From Peromyscus leucopus (taxonomy: Eukaryota; Chordata; Mammalia; Rodentia; Cricetidae): a DNA stretch of 64,000 nucleotides. The DNA is taken from positions 46,200,456 through 46,264,455 of the forward strand of contig NC_051070.1 of the NCBI RefSeq assembly GCF_004664715.2, in the 5' to 3' direction. The translations under genes and the position numbers were made by a program. The notes under the pieces are model-generated. The model was not told the DNA's origin and ran no database searches. It was given only the letters and a program-made list of their open reading frames with translations. Positions 48,533-61,884 of this stretch are shown here, in pieces (position 1 is the stretch's first letter; each line of letters opens with the position of its first letter).

Positions 48533-48672
48533 AGATGGGCATAGTGGTGCACTCCTTTAATCCCAGTGTTAAGAGGCAGAGACAGGCAGATCTCTGAGTT
48601 CAAGACTAGCTGGATCTAGAGAGCAAATATCAGGACATCCAGGGATACACAGAGAAACAGTCTCAAAAAAAA
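48533..48672 (+). repeat. B1 SINE, diverged
   Basis: gggcatagtggtgcactcct, ttaatcccagtgttaagagg, gatacacagagaaacagtct. Confidence 0.7.
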
Positions 48673-48865
48673 ATATTCCTGACTAGACCTTGAACTTTGT
48701 TCAAGGTTACTGTCACTTAGGCTTCCAACTAAATCAGCAAGGAACAGAATCAAGACATACATGTTGCAAGCATCTAAGTGAATGGATATAATCCTCTGGT
48801 GTCGCTGTAGTTCTTCATGGAGATAGGTCATGCATGGAAGCCGAGTAGCTTTTGTTCCTGTAGAC

Positions 48866-48869
<4 letters not shown>

Positions 48870-48943
<74 letters not shown>

Positions 48944-48994
48944 GACAGAGAGAGAGACAGAGACAGAGAGAGAGACAGAGACAGAGAGAGAGAC

Positions 48995-49043
<49 letters not shown>
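48870..49043. repeat. Compound (GT)n-(GA)n microsatellite
   Basis: A gt run (48870-48902) joins a ga-rich run with gagaca variants to 49043. Confidence 0.95.
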
Positions 49044-49047
<4 letters not shown>

Positions 49048-49244
49048 CCAGGGGTTTTCACCATTATTTTCAAAGCCATGGTTTCGTTGTACCTATATTG
49101 CAACTGTAGACTTAACGGTTTTCAACCTCACTTGTCTCGAATAAATCTTAACCATCTTTTAAGGCTCAGATACTCAGATAAGAGGTTATCTCTTGCAGAA
49201 CATTTTCCTTGATGGTTTGCCTCATTATCTAGTCTGAACATACT

Positions 49245-49350
49245 TTTAAGACAAGGGTTTGGGTATTATTTTCTTGCAGTGTGGAGATCAAATACAGGGG
49301 CATGCACCTGCTAGGCAAGTCCTTTTCCTTGAGCTCCTCTGCCCCTGGCT
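49245..49350 (-). repeat. ID/B4-like SINE fragment, antisense
   Basis: gcagtgtggagatcaaatac, ggggcatgcacctgctaggc, ttgagctcctctgcccctgg: reverse of an ID-type core. Confidence 0.4.
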
Positions 49351-49359
49351 CTTCTGATC

Positions 49360-50700
49360 ACTGTAGTGCCGAAATGTTGGTGTGTGTATCATCTTACTAC
49401 TGAATGAGTTCCATCAGAGCAAAGACCATGTCTACTTCGTTTTCACATTTTTAGTACATAGCAAGGATAATACAATGCTGCAATCATCTAAAATCCATGG
49501 AAGGAAAAAGAGGGAGAAGAGAAAGGAATCCTTTAATGATATAAACAAAGGTCTAGAACCTTGTAGATAATGAATCATTTTAGAGTATATGTATTTTGTT
49601 AATTGTAATAAAAAGTGTCTATTCACTGTTTACTTGAATTTATTTAAATAATAATCACATATTAAAGTCACTTTAAAGAAATAAAACATTATGAACCTGT
49701 TTTTAAGGCATTCAGCCATGTTTACTCACAACCTACCTTCCAAATTGAGTAGTAAATAAGTTTTAAAATTCTGGTTTAATATATATGCCTTTTTAGAAAC
49801 CATGTGTGTTAGAAACAAATATTTATTTTACAAACTAATTCTTTTGAGTTCTACAATAATTGTATTTTTAGTATTATACTAAACCCTGCCCTTGGAATTT
49901 ATTTATATTATTTTAATAAAATGAATATCAACTATTGAATCAAATATTTATGACAGTGGCCAGAGACAGAAGATCAAACATATGGAACTTTTTCATGAAA
50001 ATTCTGAATTTGCAATGATTTCTGTTGGTATTCAATAATTAAGAGGATTTTTTAATTTGAATACTACTTTGAAAGCTGTTCCTGACTTTTGCTGCACAAT
50101 AGTGTCACCTGGCAAGTTTTCAAATCCCTGATGTCTAAGCTACCCCATAGACCAAATAAAGCAAGATCCAGGATAGGACAAGCAACAGTAGTTTATAAAA
50201 CTTCTGGAAGATTCCAGTGTGTAACCAATTTTAAATGAGATTGAGCATTTTAAGGGTGGTGTGGTTGATGATATAGAAATTTTAGGACTACTATTTAGCA
50301 GATATTTCTATATCATCAAGATCCAGTTGAAATTATTTAAATAATAACAATGTATATTAAAAGTATTCCAAAGCAAGAATATTTACAAAGGAGATGGCTA
50401 TAGTTTTTTTTTTTTTAAATCTATTAGTAGATTCTACTAGTTCCAGTTTTTAGTGCCTTTGGGCAATAGGCATACAAGTGATACATAAACATATATGTGG
50501 GCAAAACACTCATGCACATGATAAATTAGAAATATTTTATATAAAGATTTACAGAGTTCCTAAAATAAAGACAACGAGACTCACACTTTGCTGCCCAAAC
50601 TACTAAATAATGACTGTTCTGAAGAAGTGCTCGCCCTGGCACCTCTTATTGTAGTAATGGAATCTAGCCGACATGACAGCTCTAGTTGGAAACTGCATGG
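49360..50700. other. Unassigned intergenic sequence
   Basis: The portion 49395-49470 (gagcaaagaccatgtctact) resembles an old L2/MIR tail. The remainder is AT-rich and unassigned. Confidence 0.35.
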
Positions 50701-50701
50701 A

Positions 50702-51000
50702 GGGGCCAGGGAGATGAGTCAGTTGGTCAAGTGCTTGCCACATAAGTGTAAGGACCTGACTTTGAGCTTCAGAACCTATGTTAAAAAGAAAACTTCCCAG
50801 TGTGGTAGGAATAGGCTCATAATCCCAGAACTGAGGAAGTGGAGATGGGTAGATCAGTGGGGTTCATGCTCCTACACCCCTACACCCATGTATAACCCCA
50901 CATATGTGAACACATACATCCAAATACTACATGGAACTTCCATCCTCTGGCACATACAGAGAGTACATGTGCATAGCCTAATGGCAGGAAGTGTATGATA
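50702..51000 (+). repeat. B3-like SINE, diverged
   Basis: ggggccagggagatgagtca, gtcaagtgcttgccacataa and a late cacatacagagagtacatgt follow the B3 order with internal expansion. Confidence 0.4.
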
Positions 51001-52858
51001 AAAGTCAGGGATTTGGAGTGGGAAGTCATGGAACTGCCACAGAGCTCCAAAGGCAGCCTTATGAGAGTATCTTTCTAGAGTAAGGAAGTAATATGTTCAT
51101 TCTTCTCAGAAGTGAGAATATTTCCATTTGAGAAAGCAACCCCTAGACGAGTCAAAGGAGAAAAGGCATTGATAATGGTGAAGGAACCTGAATCCCTCAG
51201 GACCAGTGGAGGAACCAGATTAGAAAGGATACAGACTGCAGCAGTGGAATAGAGCAACACACATTTGAAACACAAAATGCCAAAGAATAAGAAAAACCAC
51301 TAAGCTAACTATTAGAAATCAGCAGAATGCTAATTCTGGTTTAGCATGAATATCAGGAAATGCAATCACCAGTGAGCCCAAGCATCCCAGCATACTTTTA
51401 TTTCATAAACCAAGCATGCAAAGCCCTTCCTGATGTTCATCCAGGCCATTTTTTCAGCATTGTGTGTGCAGCAAGCCACCTTGACAGATACATTAAAGAC
51501 TTTAGACAGAGAGCCAGCTTGCTTGCTATTTATTACAAGAACAGTAGATTCCATAGATTCAGCATTCCCAACCTAGACACAAACCTACTGTAGGATACAC
51601 TCATGTCTTTATATGGTGCCTCTGTGGGACTTGGGAGGGGGGGGGAAGGGGAACCATGTGATATTCATGCTGGTTGCTATCAGTGAACAATGAAGTCTTT
51701 TGTCTCTATCCCGGGCATCTCATGTCTTCTACCAATATCCATAAAGTAGTAATATAAGCTAGTGTATGAACCTGCAGGTAGTGTGAGATCATGAAATACA
51801 AGAGGTGGCAAGGGAGCACAGTAGTTCATGGGTTCCCGATCAAAGTGGACAGGTAGACCTGACAGTGGAGATGCTCTGTAACAGCGAGAAGACATCCTCT
51901 TCTGATTTCCTTCAGTGTCATTCAAATCACACAGTCCCATTATCCTATTTTAGACAACACAGTAAGTAGGTTTCAGCCTCTCTAGAGACTTCCAGAAGTT
52001 GCTTAGGATGCTACTTCATAAGAAGAATACTGCTGCACTCCTCCAAGTCTAAAGGCTAGAAAATCCCTATGTTAACATGGCTTCAACACTCATTTCAGTG
52101 ACCCAACTTCTACCCGGTGTCTCTCTCTGTCCCCACACAGAATCTTTCTTTGCTTTTAGATGAAGGGAAATTCAAATTATCATGTCAAGAATGTAATCCA
52201 TCTTGAATATCATGTCAGAGCACATAGCACCTTGGGGAGTAAAGATTTGATTCTCTCTAATGTTTGCCTTGACAGCTTGTTTGCTGACTTATGGTAAGTA
52301 AAGCGTCTTTGATGTGTCTTCTTAGACATCCATGACCATGAGTCTCATGTGTACTAAAGAGATTTTATTATTTAATGTGATGGTAAGCACACATTTCATA
52401 TATTTTTCTTTCATTACTGAAAGGCCCTGATCAGGTTTATCAGGCTACTTTAAAAATAATTACAGTAAACTCTACCCTGACATTCTGAATGAGTGCTGTA
52501 ATTAGACTGTGATTACAAATGGTAGACAGTCTTCATTGAACACAAACAAAGCTTCACTTCAAGCATCCTGGTCAGAACCTCTCACTGTCTTTGTTTGGTC
52601 TTTGGCATTCTTTATGCATTGTGCGTTTCAGCCACTGGGTGGCAATATGTACTCAAGAATACTTACTGTTTGCTGCCTTGCTGGCACGAATTCAAGATGT
52701 CATTTTTTTTTATTTTTTTTTTGATCTTGTAAAATAACCATCGTATCAAGTATTAAGAAATTTAAGTATTTTCTTCATGCAAGAACCTACCTATATGTGA
52801 CTAAAAAAACTTTTCTTAAAGAAAAAAAAACTTTTTTAATTTGGATCTTAAAATTTCA
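51001..52858. other. Unassigned intergenic sequence
   Basis: No repeat was recognised. An 86-codon frame at 51680-51940 on - has ordinary amino-acid composition but no recognisable family. Confidence 0.3.
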
Positions 52859-53106
52859 GAGGGTGAGTTCATGACCCTCACCGTGGGAAGCATGGCAGCA
52901 GGCAGGTATGGCATTGGAGCCTTAGCTGAGAACCCTGTGAGGTAGCGAGAACTAACTGAGAATGGGGCGGGCTTTGGAAACCCCCAGTGACACATGTCCT
53001 TCAGCCAGAACCTACATTCCATCCTTCCCAAATAGTTCCACCTACTGGGGACCACACTTTCAAATGCATGTGCCTATGGGAGCCATTCTGGGGCAAACCA
53101 CCCTAA
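52859..53106 (-). mobile_element. MaLR LTR fragment, antisense
   Basis: gggaagcatggcagcaggca, cccagtgacacatgtccttc, tatgggagccattctggggc: reverse of a MaLR-type LTR, 5' and 3' incomplete. Confidence 0.55.
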
Positions 53107-53344
53107 GTAAAAATTGCATGATGACATTCTGTTTGGCTTTTATCAGAGATATTGGAGCCTAGCTAAATTTGTGATCCTCTTCTCTAAGAAGCTTCTGTTG
53201 CTGATCGAGTGGTCTCTAAACAAAATTATTGCTGCAGAATGCCAGGCATCTTTTCAACCCCAGGTGAGTGATTTTCTGATACCAGGTACCTACACAGTTC
53301 AAAATAATACTGGTAAGAATTTAATGTCAATTAGAATATAAAAT

Positions 53345-55740
53345 TTATTTTTCCTTTCTTTTATTGAAAATAGATTTTTCAGACAAATATATTCTGATTA
53401 TGGTTCCCCTCTATCAACTCCTCTGAGATTTTTCCCCACCTTCCCTCCCATCAGAATCCACACTCATTCTGTCTCTCCTTAGAAACCAAACAGGGTCCTA
53501 AAAAATAATAATAAAATAAGATAAGACAAAAACCAAAATAGGACAACTCAAACAAACAGAGGAAAAAGAGCCAAAGAAAAAACATGAGACATACGTATTT
53601 GCATACACAGGAATCCCCTAAAAACACAAGACCAGAAGCTATAATGTATATGCAAAGGACCTGCAAGGTAATAAAACATACAAACAAACAAACAAAAACC
53701 TAGCCTTGTTAAAATCTTATGAGACACAGAACCCCCAAAGATGCCATGAAGTTTGTTTTGTGTTGGCCGTCTACTGCTGGGCATGGGGCCTGACCTTACA
53801 AGCGGTTTATATCCCCAGTGAGACTCCATTAGACAGAATTGATTTTTCATTTGTGAGTAGTTATCAATTAAACATAGCTTCTGAGTTAGGGATGGAGGAG
53901 GGGGGTGTGCACTTCTCTCAGGGCTGGGATCTTGTGTGGTGTAGACCCATGCAGGCGAGTGCATGCTGCCATATTCTGTGAGTTCTTATGTACATCAGTC
54001 CTGCTGTGTTTAGAAGACCTTGCTTCCTTGGTGCCCTCCATCACCTCTGGCTTTTTCCACTTCCTGTTCTGCGGGGTTCCTTGAGTCTTGAGAGCGATTT
54101 AAAGGAAACATCCCATTAAGACTGAGTGTTTCAAGGTCTCTCTGTCTGTCTGTCTTTGTCTCTGTCTCTCTGTCTCTGTCTCTCAATGGCACCTTTGTAG
54201 GTTCCTTGTCTCAGAAGGTTTTTTTGTTGTTTGTTGTTGTTGTTTTCCTGAGACAGGGTTTCTCTGTGTAGCTTTGCACCTTTTCCTGGATCTCACTCTG
54301 TAGACCAAAGCTGGCCTCCAACTCACAGAGATCCACCTGCCTCTGCCTCCTGAGTGCTGGGATTAAAGGTGTGCGCCACCACCACCTGGCTTCTTAGAAG
54401 GTTTTAACAGGGCTGTTCTTGCTGTTGTTTCTTACCATCCAGTTCCTTTGCAAATATGTATGACTTCCGGTTTTGTCTCTTTAGGGGATTTCTGTGTGTA
54501 CAAACATGTGTGTCTCTACACCTACGTGTATGTCATGCTTTTTCTTTGGCACATTGCCCAGCTCTGGGTCTCTGTATTTGTTCTCATCTATGTGGGAGGA
54601 AGCTTCCCTAATGATGGCTGAGCAAAAACTGATTTATGAGCATAGCCGAATGTCATTAGGGGTCATTTTTTTCTTTTTTTTTTCTTTTTTCCTTTTTAAT
54701 GTTCCTTTAGCAGAGCAGTAGTATTTGGTTTTCCCTGAGGTGTTTGGCCTATCTGGTCTCTGGTTCTTGGCCTCTCAAGCGGTGTCAGGGATGGGTTCCA
54801 TCTCGCAGACTGGGGTCTTAAGTCAAATCAGATATTGATTGGTTACTCCCACAAGCTTCCTTCCAGATTGCACCAGCTTATCTTGTAGGTAGGTCACCTT
54901 GCAGATGGCAGACTTTGCAGCTGGATTGGTGTTTACCTCCCACTACCGTGAACATGAGCCTATAGGGCTGAAGGCTCTAGGTCGGCACCAGCTCCATCTC
55001 TCTGTGTTCAGTCAGTTGTCCAGGTGTTGTCCTCAGCAATAGAACCTTACCATCAGTTTGTGGAGAGCAAACAATAGTCGTGGCAATAGCCTGGGTTGTT
55101 TGTGTGGCCCCTTTCTCAACAATTCAATTAGATGTCCCTAGCACTGGAAGTTTCATTTACTGATGAGACATGTCCAGATGAAAGTCCTCTCCCAACTCTT
55201 ATTTGGCAATTTCATTTAGACTGCCTATATACGTATATATTGGAAGGCTTCTATTGTATTCATTTTGCATACAACCCTTCAAATGGCCCTTAGTTTTAGC
55301 TGCCCCTACCTATGTTCCCTCCCCAACCCGTCCCATTTGATCATCCCATTCCTATTCCCCGCCCTCATCCATCCATAACCATCTATTCTATTTCCCTTTC
55401 CTAGGGAGCTCCGTCCCCCCCACATCCCCTTACTCTGTATCCACCCTCTGTGGTTATATGGATTGTAGCTTGCTTACCAAAGACTTCTCAGCTAACATCC
55501 ACATATTAGCAAATACATACCATATTTGTCTTTCTAGGTCAGAATGTTTTTTTTTCTAGCTCCATCCATTTACTTGCATATTTTATGATTTTACTTTCAA
55601 TTTTTAATGTCTGAGTAATATTCTACTGTGTAAATATACCACATTTCCTTTACCTGTTCATCCACTGACAGACATTTAGGCTATTTCAAATATCTGTTTA
55701 TTATGAATAAAGCAGCCATGAACATTGTGGAACAAATGGA
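53345..55740 (-). mobile_element. 5'-truncated rodent L1, antisense
   Basis: Read on +, the 3'UTR comes first (ggttcccctctatcaactcc). ORF2 end parts follow at 55480-55740 (cgaat-free variant gcaaatacataccatatttg, gcagccatgaacattgtgg). The 5' end is truncated near 55740. A B1 is nested at 54235-54395. Confidence 0.75.
54235..54395 (-). repeat. B1 SINE, antisense
   Basis: ctgagacagggtttctctgt, gtagctttgcaccttttcct, gctgggattaaaggtgtgcg; preceded by a gttgtt-rich stretch that is the reverse of its A-rich tail. Confidence 0.9.
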
Positions 55741-56203
55741 CTATAGAGACTCTTTAGTATGTTAATATCTCCATCTGCTATTTATTTTCAACACATTCTC
55801 TCTTTTACCTACATGTTCATGCACCTAAAATTTGCAAAATATATTATCTTGATACAGTCTAATTCCTCACCATCTCCCAGTGCCTCCTACAAAATTTCCA
55901 AAGCATACTCACCTTTCCTTAATCTCCTTGCCCACTTTCCAAGCCCAGTGCTCTTATTTCTGTGTCTGTTGCCTGGTGACAGATTTTCTCCTTCCATGCT
56001 GTTTCATGGATGTTATACCATAGCCACAGTGATGTCAGGAGCTAGGTCATTAAAGTTCAACACAATACTGCGTACTTTGTGAGACTTTGTGCTGCTCTAT
56101 CTTAGATAGGCAGAGCAGATGATGGATGTTCATACACTTAAGATAATTCTGTCCCCAGAGCAGAATAAGACCAATTCTTTTGTTCTGTGTAGGATTTCTC
56201 TTC

Positions 56204-56454
56204 AGTTAAGACAGTGGTTCTCAACCTTCTAAAGCTACGACCCTCTAATGCAGTTCCTCATGCTGTGGTGACCCCAAACCATAAAATTATTTTGTTGCTA
56301 CTTCGTAACTGTAATTTTGCTACTGGTGTGAACTGTAACATAACTAATTTTGCTACTGTTATGAATCATAATAGAAATATCCAATATGCAGGATATTTGA
56401 TATGTAACCCACAAAGGGGTCACAACCCACAGGTTAAGAATAATTGAGTTAAGA
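56204..56454. mobile_element. URR1-like hAT non-autonomous transposon with 8-bp target duplication
   Basis: A 235-bp element (56212-56446) starts cagtggttctcaacct and ends aggttaagaataattg; these ends are imperfect inverted repeats (12 of 16). The flanks agttaaga at 56204-56211 and 56447-56454 are identical 8-bp duplications, the hAT hallmark. No transposase is encoded. Confidence 0.9.
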
Positions 56455-56814
56455 GAAGAAAAACTTCCAGAAAAGCACAGATCAAGTATGATTACAACCA
56501 CAAGCTCCCCCTGACACCCCACAAAAGCCCATATCTTAAAATACTATAAACATGAAATCTCATATTCTCCCCCTTTGGTTGTTTGTGGATTTTTCCTATG
56601 TTTTACTTAATAAAAATAGTATCTACTCTTAAATCATGTTTTATCTTTCTCATTTCTCAAATGAAAATTTCCTGTTTCTTCTGTGTGTTTTTCTATCTAA
56701 TTTCCCAAGAGTCATTTAATAATATTTTGACGTTTCCTTGGATCACCACATGGCACTGGTTACTGCTGGTTATAATGAGAGGTTCGGTTCATTTTCTTGA
56801 AACTTTATTTTAGA

Positions 56815-57420
56815 ATAGCTTTCATTTTTACTGAAAACTGCAAAAATAACAGAGAAAGTCCTATTAACCACATTCCTAGTGTCTCCTAACACCTTACATT
56901 TGTTTGGTTTATTTATTGAAATTAATGAACTGGTATTAATACACTGTTACCAAATAAAATCCATACTTCATTCAAATTACATTTCTTTTCACCTAATGTC
57001 TTTTTTTTGTGATCTAATATCTCAGCCTCTTCTTTGGGGATCCCTTCAGGATCTCCCATGGCCTCTAATCAGTGTCTCCTTGGGTTCTTCTTGCCATGGC
57101 AGTTTGATGACTTCTATTATTTTACACGATTATGATGGCATTGAGCCGTGTTGGTCATGCATTTTGTTGAGTCTCTCCCAATTTGGGGTTGCCTCCTGTT
57201 TCCTCTACCTCAGTGAGGAGTGGGATATCTGCACAAACGATGTACAATCCTCCTCTCTGGAAACTTTGTTATTTATTTCATCACCTAGATAGTATGATCT
57301 CATGAGTATGTATTTCATTCTTTGGATTATAAACCAATATTGCTTTATTTTTGTCTCTCCAGTGGGCTATTTGGAGCTTCTACAGATGGGTTCCAGGCAT
57401 CTTTGATATAACTCCATCTA
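56815..57420 (+). mobile_element. Old L1 3'-end fragment
   Basis: aaaaataacagagaaagtcc, aattaatgaactggtattaa, ccatacttcattcaaatt and the later gtctccttgggttcttcttg follow the order of an ancient L1 3' region. Strongly diverged. Confidence 0.4.
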
Positions 57421-59070
57421 TATTCCTCCTGAGCTACAGAGCTATGATTCATTTTATTACAGTCCCTGCCCTATTACTAGACTTACCTGGTACTTGTTAC
57501 AGCATCATCAAAGTTTGATGTTTAAAATTATTGAGTGTCTATTGAATGCAGGCTCTTGGATTAGAAATATTTTTTAAAACTTTTATGGCACTTCTCCTGA
57601 TTTAGGAACAATGGTGTCCTTTTTAGTAAGGGTCATCTCAATGTGATGGTGAGTGCTCACACACATACAATATGACACAGCTTGGGTGCTTTACTCACTT
57701 GGCTGTGTTCATAACCAGAGAATCTATGTGCAAATCTTAAGTTCACCTTTATTCTCTGCATTTTTAAGTATTCATAACAAAAGCATTTTGAAAGTTGAGA
57801 GGAAGCTACCAACCCTGGGTTCAGTCTCACTACTTAGCTTCACCACTAAAATCACAAAATAACATGCATTACTTTTTAAAAATGACATCTTTTAGATACT
57901 TGCTGTTTTTTTGGAAATGCATGCCGCTGAGGGCCTAGGTGTCTCATGGGTTTAAATGCATTTAAAATGAACACAAAGACTGAACATCTTGATTTGGATG
58001 ATGTTGGGGATCTTCTGTGTTGATGCATATAGGGCATGGTTAGGAGTTGAATAAAATATTGGGTAGACTACCGCTAGGTGGCAGAAGCTCTCAGACTGGC
58101 AAGGACACTCCTAACTAACTTGCAGGTAATTCTCCAGCTTTTCCTCTTAGTCATCAAGTTGAGATGACAAGAGCAGGTCTGCATGTACAATTGAGGTTTA
58201 TAATTTCCTGTCAAGACACCACCCGTCTTTCGAGCAGAAGTCTTTGAGTTATTTTGGTTACATTTGATCTTTTATTTATCGAGAACAACTGTCTGCTCTG
58301 CCTGGCTCCTTCCTGCTTCTTTGGCCCTTTCACAAAAGCCTCCGATTTAGACACACCAGGAAAGAAAATGAAATGGAATGCAAGTTCACCGTGTCTGAGC
58401 CTTTGCTTGTGGTTTGGTTCTTCCCCTGAGTCCCCTCTTTTTAAACTCCTCACCTCACCCATGATCAGCAAACAGGAGCTACTCTTAGGGTGCTGGGTAG
58501 AAGGTATGCATGCAACGTCTCTATCTCTTCCCTCGGTATGAAAAGTCTTGTCACAAAATCTTAGAGCCTGGATTGTGGGGATGTTTAGGCCTCAACCAAA
58601 GTAAGGGAAGGGCAGGGTAGAGCTCAGAATTTCCCCTGCTTCTTCTTTAGTCAAAACAAGTTCTGGCTTCCCGGAGCTTTGAGGTGAGCTGAGGGTCAGG
58701 GAGTTAGATGATCCAACCCCCACTTCTCCCAGGGGTCCCCAGCTCAGGATCTTACTTTGTGCTTTCCAAGTAGCGGATGTCCATTTCTACTATTTGTTTG
58801 CAAGAATTCCCAAGGCTTTGCAAACAGTTTGTCCTTTAAAATTGATAGAAGTTCCCTTGATAATCTGTTTACGCTATTCATGAACAAATCACCAATGCGC
58901 CTGGTACAGACTATAAACTTAACTAGCCTTACTCTGACAGCTGATCATAAATTAGCAATGCTTGCTTAATGAGATGTTATTATCTATGTAGACATGTGTC
59001 TTCATGTTATATGTATATAAATTGAGAGTCATTGCAATTTACTACTAGAAGGCAACAAAAACAATTCTGG
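57421..59070. other. Unassigned intergenic sequence
   Basis: Nothing was recognised. The 95-codon frame at 58254-58541 and its antisense counterpart have no family resemblance. Confidence 0.35.
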
Positions 59071-59071
59071 A

Positions 59072-59245
59072 AGGCTGGAGATGTAGCTCAGTTGGCAGAG
59101 TATTTGTCTGGCATGCACAGAGCCCTGGCGTCAGTCCTCATCACAATATAAAATGAGCATGATAATACATGCCTGCAATCCCAGGACTAGGGAAATGGAA
59201 GCAGGGAGGTCAAAAGTTCGAGGTCAGCCTGGGATATGTCAGAAC
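59072..59245 (+). repeat. B4-like (ID-B1) SINE
   Basis: ggctggagatgtagctcagt, cagagccctggcgtcagtcc, then B1-like catgcctgcaatcccaggac and gttcgaggtcagcctggg. Confidence 0.75.
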
Positions 59246-60319
59246 AAAACAAAAAGTAATTCTGCATGAATCCTATATTGTATAGGCAAAGCAATAAAAG
59301 AATGGCGGATTGTTCTTTTTCTGATCCATCAAGCGACTAGCTCTATTTTTGAAACACAATTCATAGTCTCCTTTAGAGATGGGATTTGCTGTGATTCCAT
59401 GCTCTACTGAACACACTGACTGTTATATAATGTTGCTACACCTATTAGCTGTGTCTTATCATCCCACTTGAGTCAACAGACAGTCTAAAGCCAGCTCTGT
59501 TTTATTTATCTTTTCATTCCTCATGGAACCTGCCCCAGCTGTAGATACTGGCTGATACTGGATTGGGTGTCCAGCTGCAGGCAGCTGCAGATCTATAGTG
59601 AAAGGAAGGGAGCAGACATCAGGATGCCAGGTCTCCTCGGATTTGGAAAATGTCCTCGGTCACAGGACATCGACAGTTTCACTGCTTAGCCCTGTTTAGA
59701 ACCCTGCTGTTCCCTTTTTTTTTTTTTTTTTTTACCAGACAGATACAGAAACGTGTCACTGTGCAGAAGCCTTTGTGTTCCTTTGTCCCCCTAGCCCAAG
59801 CCACAGCTTCTTAAACTCGGCTGCATTTTCTAGTGATTTGGACACAGGTCCGAGTCGCTGCCGCTGCCTTGCACTCTCAAATTTGTGTCTTTCAGTTTAA
59901 CCCTCCTGACTCCTTCCATTCTGTGGAAAACAACTCAGACATCCAGCAGCAACAACACCAAGATTTAAAGTTGTTTCTTCCTTGATACTGTACCTAAGTA
60001 AATGGAGGTTGAATTGAGAAAGCAATTCAGAATAGAGAACTATCAAAGAAACCCAAGGCCCTTGGATTGGCAGCGTGGAAATTAATGGGTGGTGTAGATC
60101 ACAATGTTCTGAGCGATAGGGAAGGGACCCGATTTGAATCAATAGAGAAGAGAAAAGAAGAATGGAGAGATGGAAGCACGCCGTGTCCACCGTGTCTTTG
60201 GGATGGACGGCTGCAAAGGAGTCAGGAGCAGCCCCGACAGAGGCTTTCCTTTCTTTCTTATTTCACTGAGCATGCATGTATGTGAGGGTATAGGCAGGTC
60301 ACGTGTGTTTGTGTGCCCG

Positions 60320-60590
60320 TGGAGGCCAGAGGTTAAGCTTTGTTATTGTTCCTCCAGGACTCTCCACTTTATTTCTTCTGAGACTGAGTCACTCACTTAG
60401 CCTGGGACGTGTTGATGAGCTGTGCTGCCTGGCCACTGAATCTCAGGGCTGCCCTTGTCCTGCCTCTCCAGCCCCGGGATTCTAAGCACGAGTCACCACG
60501 CCCAGCTCTTCCAAACGGGTTCTCAGAACATAGTTCAGGTCCTCATGCTTGCGAGGCAGACACTCTACGAGCTGAGCTACCTCCTTAGCC
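60320..60590 (-). repeat. B4/RSINE-like SINE, antisense
   Basis: gtggaggccagaggttaagc, ccagccccgggattctaagc, gttcaggtcctcatgcttgc, gagctgagctacctccttag; its last bases continue after the nested hAT element at 60818. Confidence 0.65.
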
Positions 60591-60825
60591 CAGGGGCTCT
60601 CTCTCAACCTTCCTAGTGCCGCAGCCCTTTCCTACAGCGCCCCATGTTGTGGTGACCGCCAACCGTAAAGTTATTTCTGTTGCTATTTCCTAGCTGTAAG
60701 TTTGCTTCTCTTATGGATCACAGTAAACATCTGTGTTTTCCAGCGGTCTTAGCTGACCCCTATGGAAGGGTCATTTGACCCCCTAAGGGTTCACGACCCA
60801 GAGTTTGGGAAACATTGCCCTAGCC
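60583..60825. mobile_element. URR1-like hAT element nested in a SINE
   Basis: A 227-bp element (60591-60817) begins caggggctctctctcaacct and ends gagtttgggaaacattg. The flanks ccttagcc (60583-60590) and ccctagcc (60818-60825) are an 8-bp duplication with one mismatch. It split the end of the B4-like SINE. Confidence 0.8.
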
Positions 60826-61323
60826 CCAGCTTTGATTTTCCTAAGACAGGAGAAATCAACATTTTTATGTACAGAGAACAAAGATTCAGTGAAGAGGGTA
60901 ACGCACAAAGGAAAGGGGATATTTACTGTATGGGGAACAATAGACACAGGCTGGATTCTCCCCTATAAAAACATCACAGACTCAAGACATCCAGAAGACA
61001 GACAGCTAACAGTCAAGTGGCCATTTTGAGAGGACACATTCCATCTCCACTCTGCTTTCCTTCCTTGTCGTTCTAAAGTGAAATTGTATGGTGATAAGTG
61101 TATCATTACACAGAAATTTAGACTGGTCTTCAACGAAGTCAATGGTAGCTTAATGAATTATTTGCAGTTTCTAATCCAAACACAATTTGAAATTCCTAGT
61201 CCTTGATGTGAGAAAAGGAATCTGTTGCATTATTGTAATTAGACCACCATATAATTAAGAGAATAGCAGCTTCCTTTTTTTCTCTGCAGCACTTCTGTTA
61301 AATGTGGATTTGTTCCATCCAAA

Positions 61324-61324
<1 letters not shown>

Positions 61325-61369
<45 letters not shown>
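61325..61369. repeat. (TAA)n microsatellite
   Basis: About 15 perfect taa units. Confidence 0.97.
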
Positions 61370-61679
61370 GTATTAGAAAACATTACAAAGGGAAAAGCAT
61401 GACCCTCTGAGCAGGAAATTCAGCCTTTCCTGTTTGGCTTTTTTCTTTATAGTACCTCAGTCATGTGTTCCTGGAAATAAATCGAGGTAGAAACTGTTCT
61501 AACTCTGTATCTACTTTTTACCTTTTCTGTAGGATGAAAACTAGAGAGACAAGTAACAAACAAGACTTTTAAGACATCAGAAAACCAGCTGTGGTCATCA
61601 AGAACTCCTACACACTGAGCGTCCGTGTGATGTGTTCTTACTAATGTAAAAACAGAGCTGTCCAGATCTAAAAAGAAGG

Positions 61680-61708
61680 AGGAGAAGGAGGAGGAGGAAG
61701 AGAGTGAA

Positions 61709-61768
<60 letters not shown>

Positions 61769-61795
61769 AAGAGGAGGAGGAGGAGGAGAAGAAGA
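61680..61795. repeat. Compound (GGA)n-(GT)n-(GA)n-(GGA)n repeat
   Basis: gga units flank a gt run (61710-61734) and a ga run (to about 61764). Confidence 0.9.
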
Positions 61796-61884
61796 AATTA
61801 GAGATTCCTTTTTATAGCCATTTGTCTTACAAATGGCCAGTCAGTGCCCAAGTGGTTAAATAACTCTTATACAGATGCAAAGGT

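Noticed and set aside
48830..49144. Arg-Glu/Ser-Leu repeat frames
   Set aside because: Translation of the compound (GT)n-(GA)n microsatellite.
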